Of a stretch of DNA of 38,679 nucleotides, positions 33,975-38,679 are shown one piece after another. The DNA is taken from positions 1 to 38,679 of the forward strand of contig JALTXS010000161.1 of assembly GCA_027048265.1 (NCBI GenBank), written 5' to 3'. Below the pieces are notes generated by a model that did no database searches, was not told the origin of the DNA, and saw only the letters and a program-made list of their open reading frames with translations. This stretch comes from Desulfurococcales archaeon. Its GTDB lineage: Archaea; Thermoproteota; Thermoprotei_A; Sulfolobales; Fervidicoccaceae. Both the position numbers and the translations under genes were made by a program. Every line of letters starts with the position of its first letter. Position 1 is the first letter of the stretch.

Positions 33975-34337
33975 TCACCCCCCGAAGTGTATTATCCCAA
34001 GCCATGTTAGGAGGGTGTATGTACCCAAACCCAACATGTACGCGCCTAGGAACACTACGAGGAAGTTGACGAACGCCTCCCACCTGGGTCCCTGCCTTAG
34101 TTCCAGCAGTATTCCCCTGAGACCTATGAGGCCGTGGATGACGGCTACTATTAGCAGGGCCACCAGCGCCCATCCGAAGTTCTCGTAGTTCTTGCGGACG
34201 CTCTCCCTCTGCACGCTTTCCTTGTAGGTGTCATAGAATAGGCCCGGAGCGTGGAGGGCGACGTGTATTGTGAGAAAGACTGCTAGAAGCCCGGCAGTGG
34301 CGTATAAGAGTAGGTGGAGCGTGGATTCCCGAGGCAC
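33975..34337 (-). CDS. sdhD: Succinate dehydrogenase membrane subunit D
   Basis: A 120-residue hydrophobic protein with three membrane helices. 'LLAVFLTIHVALH' carries the candidate heme-ligand His. 'WALVALLIVAVIHGLIGLRGILLE' shows the H-G-x-x-G-x-R pattern shared by SdhC/SdhD/FrdC family members. Position between sdhC and sdhB in a tightly spaced operon confirms the assignment. GTG start with GGAGGTG about 7 nt upstream, overlapping the region just after the sdhC stop. Confidence 0.88.
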   Translation of the reverse strand: MPRESTLHLLLYATAGLLAVFLTIHVALHAPGLFYDTYKESVQRESVRKNYENFGWALVALLIVAVIHGLIGLRGILLELRQGPRWEAFVNFLVVFLGAYMLGLGTYTLLTWLGIIHFGG

Positions 34338-34350
34338 GGCGATGCACCTC

Positions 34351-34824
34351 CTAGAACCAGCCGAACTCTCTAAAAAGTATGATGCCTCCCACTATCCATA
34401 CGACCAGCCAAATGGCGAATACAGCGTAGAGCCATGTTCTCTGGGTTGATGAAAGGCTTGTGGGTTTGTAGGGAGGCTCTGGGGGTTCTGGCTTTCCTAT
34501 GCCCTTTCCTAGTCCCTCTACTAGTAGCAGTCGTATCCCGTTGAGCCCGTGGAAGACTATGGAGCCGAAGAGTATCCACAGGAAGAATTGTGCGAGAGGG
34601 TTCTCTTCAAGTAGTAGGAAGTCTTCCCACTTCTGTGGGTTCACCGTCATGCTGGTGACGAATATGTGTACTGGCAGATATATTATCAGGAGTAGGCCAG
34701 TAAGCCTGTGGAGCACGAAGGCCACACGTTCGGGATTGTCCCTTATCATGAGGACCCAGGGAATTATGTTACCTGCTATGCCCAGGCGGTTTTCCAGGAA
34801 CCGGGGTTTTCTCCTTTCCCCCAT
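34351..34824 (-). CDS. sdhC: Succinate dehydrogenase cytochrome b subunit C
   Basis: A 157-residue protein with three membrane helices and the SdhC signature region 'FVLHRLTGLLLIIYLPVHIF' (H-R-x-T-G, quinone and heme surroundings), then 'IVFHGLNGIRLLLVEG'. It forms the b-type cytochrome anchor with SdhD and passes electrons to quinone. ATG start with the strong AAGGAGGTG 7 nt upstream; 23 nt separate it from the end of sdhA. Confidence 0.92.
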   Translation of the reverse strand: MGERRKPRFLENRLGIAGNIIPWVLMIRDNPERVAFVLHRLTGLLLIIYLPVHIFVTSMTVNPQKWEDFLLLEENPLAQFFLWILFGSIVFHGLNGIRLLLVEGLGKGIGKPEPPEPPYKPTSLSSTQRTWLYAVFAIWLVVWIVGGIILFREFGWF

Positions 34825-34847
34825 TCTAGTACACCTCCTTAGGTCGT

Positions 34848-36593
34848 CTAGTATTTCCTTTCCACGGGCTTCCAGGTGGTTATGGTCACGGGCCAGTAGC
34901 TGAGCACAGGCCCGTTCTTGCTATAAGTGGCGAGCGTGTGCTTTAGCCAGTTCTCATCGTCCCTTTTCGGATAATCTGTCCTCGCGTGGCTTCCCCTGCT
35001 CTCCCTACGCTCTAGGGCACCCACTACTATCACCTCTGCTATGTCCAGGAGGTTCTCCGTCTCAAGCACAGTTATGAAGTCGGTGTTGTAAATACGGGAC
35101 TTGTCAGTGGGGGCCACGTTCTTGAACCTTTCTTTGAGCTCCCTTATCTTCGACAGGGCCTTCTTAAGCCCCTCCTCGTTCCTATAAACATAAACGTGTG
35201 TGTCCATGACGTGGTTGAGCTCTTTCTTTATCTGGTACGCGGTCTCTCCACCGCTTTCTCTCTTAAGGAGTCCGTCGAAGAGCCTCTTTTCCTCACCTTC
35301 TACCTTTTCCTTCGACGGTATGGGTGGTAGCGAGGGTGACCTCAATGCGTATAAGCCTGCCTCCCTACCAGTTATCTTGCCCCATACAAGACACTCTGCC
35401 GTACTGTTCGAACCCAGCCTGTTAGCACCATGGACGCTATAAGCAGCCGCTTCACCCGCTACCCACATGCCTTTTATCCATCTACCCTGGGCGTCTAGCA
35501 CCCGTCCCCTAATGTCCGCGTGTATGCCCCCCATGGTGTAGTGTGCCACGGGCCTTACTGGTATGGGTTCCTCGGCCGGGTCCACTCCGGCGAACTTTAT
35601 AGCAACCTCCCTGACCAGGGGGAGTCTCTCGTTGAGCTTCTCCTCACCAAGGTGCCTCAGGTCTAGAAGGAGGTATTCTAACCCGCTTTCCTCGTCCTTG
35701 AAGCCCCTTCCCTCCTTCATCTCGGTGAACATGGCCCTAGAGACTATGTCTCTAGGGGCGAGCTCCATTTTTGTGGGAGCATATTTTTTCATGAACCGTT
35801 CCCCGTTTTTGTTCAGCAGAATACCTCCCTCTCCCCTGGCTCCTTCCGTGACCAATATTCCTGAAGGTATTATACCAGTTGGGTGGAACTGGTAGAACTC
35901 CATGTCCTTTAGCGGTATCCCGGCTCTGTAGGCCATCGCCAGGCCGTCTCCCGTAACCGTGTGGCCGTATGTGCTGAACCCGTAGACTCTTCCCCCTCCA
36001 CCTGTTGCTATGATGACGGCCTTGCTTCTGAACAGATACAGGTTCCCGTCCCTCATGTTAATCGCTGTCACGCCCTTGTATTCTCCATCTTCTATAATGT
36101 ATGAGGTTACGAACCACTCGTCATACCTCTCGTAGTTATCGTACTCCTGAAGCTTGCCATAGAGGGTCTGCATCTCGAAAAGCCCAGTCTTGTCACCAGC
36201 GTATACGGTCCTAGGGAAGGTTTGGCCACCAAAGTACCTCTGGGCTATGCGTCCGTCCTCTCTCCTGCTCCAGAGAATACCCCAGTGTTCAAGGAGGTAT
36301 ATCTCCTGGGGCATGTGTGATACCAGGGTCCATACCGCGTCTTGGTCGGCGAGGAAGTCTGAGCCCTTAACAGTATCCCACGCGTGAAGCGCTATACTGT
36401 CCCCCTCGTCGGGGTAGAGGACGGCTGCTGTGCCCCCCTCGGCAGATACGCTGTGGCTTCGCATCAACTGTACCTTGGATATTATGCCGACGTTGACCTT
36501 CTCTTCAAACATCCTCATTATCTCCACGGCTGCCCTGAGGCCAGCCAGGCCAGAACCGATTATTACCACATCGTGGTTTATCGTTTCAACCAA
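34848..36593 (-). CDS. sdhA: Succinate dehydrogenase flavoprotein subunit
   Basis: A 581-residue flavoprotein. It has the dinucleotide fold 'VVIIGSGLAGLRAA', the covalent-FAD His in 'MRSHSVSAEGG' (about residue 47), active-site motifs 'FHPTGI', 'EGARGEGGIL' and 'AHYTMGGIHAD', and 'GANRLGSNSTAECLVWG'. It oxidises succinate to fumarate at the cytoplasmic face of the membrane complex. The extended C-terminus with 'ERRESRGSHARTDYP' is typical. TTG 36593 is preferred because GGGTG lies 6 nt upstream; GTG 36602 is in frame but contains that motif. First gene of sdhACDB. Confidence 0.96.
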   Translation of the reverse strand: MVETINHDVVIIGSGLAGLRAAVEIMRMFEEKVNVGIISKVQLMRSHSVSAEGGTAAVLYPDEGDSIALHAWDTVKGSDFLADQDAVWTLVSHMPQEIYLLEHWGILWSRREDGRIAQRYFGGQTFPRTVYAGDKTGLFEMQTLYGKLQEYDNYERYDEWFVTSYIIEDGEYKGVTAINMRDGNLYLFRSKAVIIATGGGGRVYGFSTYGHTVTGDGLAMAYRAGIPLKDMEFYQFHPTGIIPSGILVTEGARGEGGILLNKNGERFMKKYAPTKMELAPRDIVSRAMFTEMKEGRGFKDEESGLEYLLLDLRHLGEEKLNERLPLVREVAIKFAGVDPAEEPIPVRPVAHYTMGGIHADIRGRVLDAQGRWIKGMWVAGEAAAYSVHGANRLGSNSTAECLVWGKITGREAGLYALRSPSLPPIPSKEKVEGEEKRLFDGLLKRESGGETAYQIKKELNHVMDTHVYVYRNEEGLKKALSKIRELKERFKNVAPTDKSRIYNTDFITVLETENLLDIAEVIVVGALERRESRGSHARTDYPKRDDENWLKHTLATYSKNGPVLSYWPVTITTWKPVERKY

Positions 36594-36602
36594 GAAGGCC
36601 AC

Positions 36603-36822
36603 CCTTCTCCCACATGGGGCTTCGGTTCGGAATACATATTGATCTAGTAAATTACCTTGCTCTCTTCCCCTTATTTCAGTTACTTGCTACACAGCATTTG
36701 CTTGGAGTAAAAGATTGTGTATAAGGGAGGTGAAGACAAGTATAGTATAGAATAGAATGATAGACCATATGATTAAAAAACTGGACCCGCTGGAAGGGCC
36801 ATGTAAAATCAGGTAGGTTTGG
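36603..36822. promoter_or_regulatory. sdh promoter and OFOR operon terminator region
   Basis: About 220 bp, AT-rich, without a gene. On the minus strand CCAGTTTTTTAATC (about 36772-36785) lies just past the oxidoreductase beta gene and gives a T6 termination signal. The rest must contain the sdhA promoter; no single TATA box stands out. Confidence 0.4.

Positions 36823-38679
<1,857 letters not shown>

Overview
The window looks like chromosomal DNA from a hyperthermophilic member of the Thermoproteota (Crenarchaeota), most like Desulfurococcales or Acidilobales. The signs are an intron-containing tRNA, AGG/ATA-rich codon use, GGTG-type Shine-Dalgarno motifs with many TTG and GTG starts, TATA-type promoters, and archaeal families (UPF0282, DUF35/thiolase pair, 2-oxoacid:ferredoxin oxidoreductase). 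Genus-level assignment is inference; no rRNA is present.

Left flank (1-3.8 kb): a two-CBS-domain protein is followed by a visibly AT-rich stretch. It holds a lone CARF-HEPN (Csx1-type) CRISPR ancillary RNase and the decayed N-terminal part of a tyrosine integrase, ending at a tRNA-Thr(UGU) gene. That tRNA carries a 31-nt intron in the D arm with a perfect bulge-helix-bulge. I read 0.45-3.67 kb as a relic of an element integrated at the tRNA.

Transport and surface region (3.9-16 kb): a MacB/LolD-like ABC operon has an ATPase, a 1102-residue anchored protein of about nine Ig-like repeats, and an FtsX-fold permease. It is followed by an MFS transporter. Two paralogous pilin-like surface proteins lie on the opposite strand. 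Then come a biotin ECF transporter operon (BioY, double ATPase, EcfT) and a UPF0282 metallo-beta-lactamase-fold protein.

Central carbon region (16-38.7 kb): this holds succinyl-CoA synthetase (sucCD), a LutB-like iron-sulfur protein divergent from a membrane HdrDE/FadF-like iron-sulfur oxidoreductase, and a beta-oxidation set. The set comprises a hydroxyacyl-CoA dehydrogenase/enoyl-CoA hydratase fusion, an acyl-CoA dehydrogenase, DUF35 plus SCP2-type thiolase, an SCP2 protein and a classical thiolase. Class II fumarase, an acryloyl-CoA-reductase-like MDR protein, an AidB-like acyl-CoA dehydrogenase, the succinate dehydrogenase operon sdhACDB and a 2-oxoacid:ferredoxin oxidoreductase follow. 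Together these could take acyl-CoAs to acetyl-CoA or succinyl-CoA and on through the succinate-fumarate-malate part of the TCA cycle. Electrons would leave through the SDH and FadF-like membrane complexes. No ETF genes are in the window.
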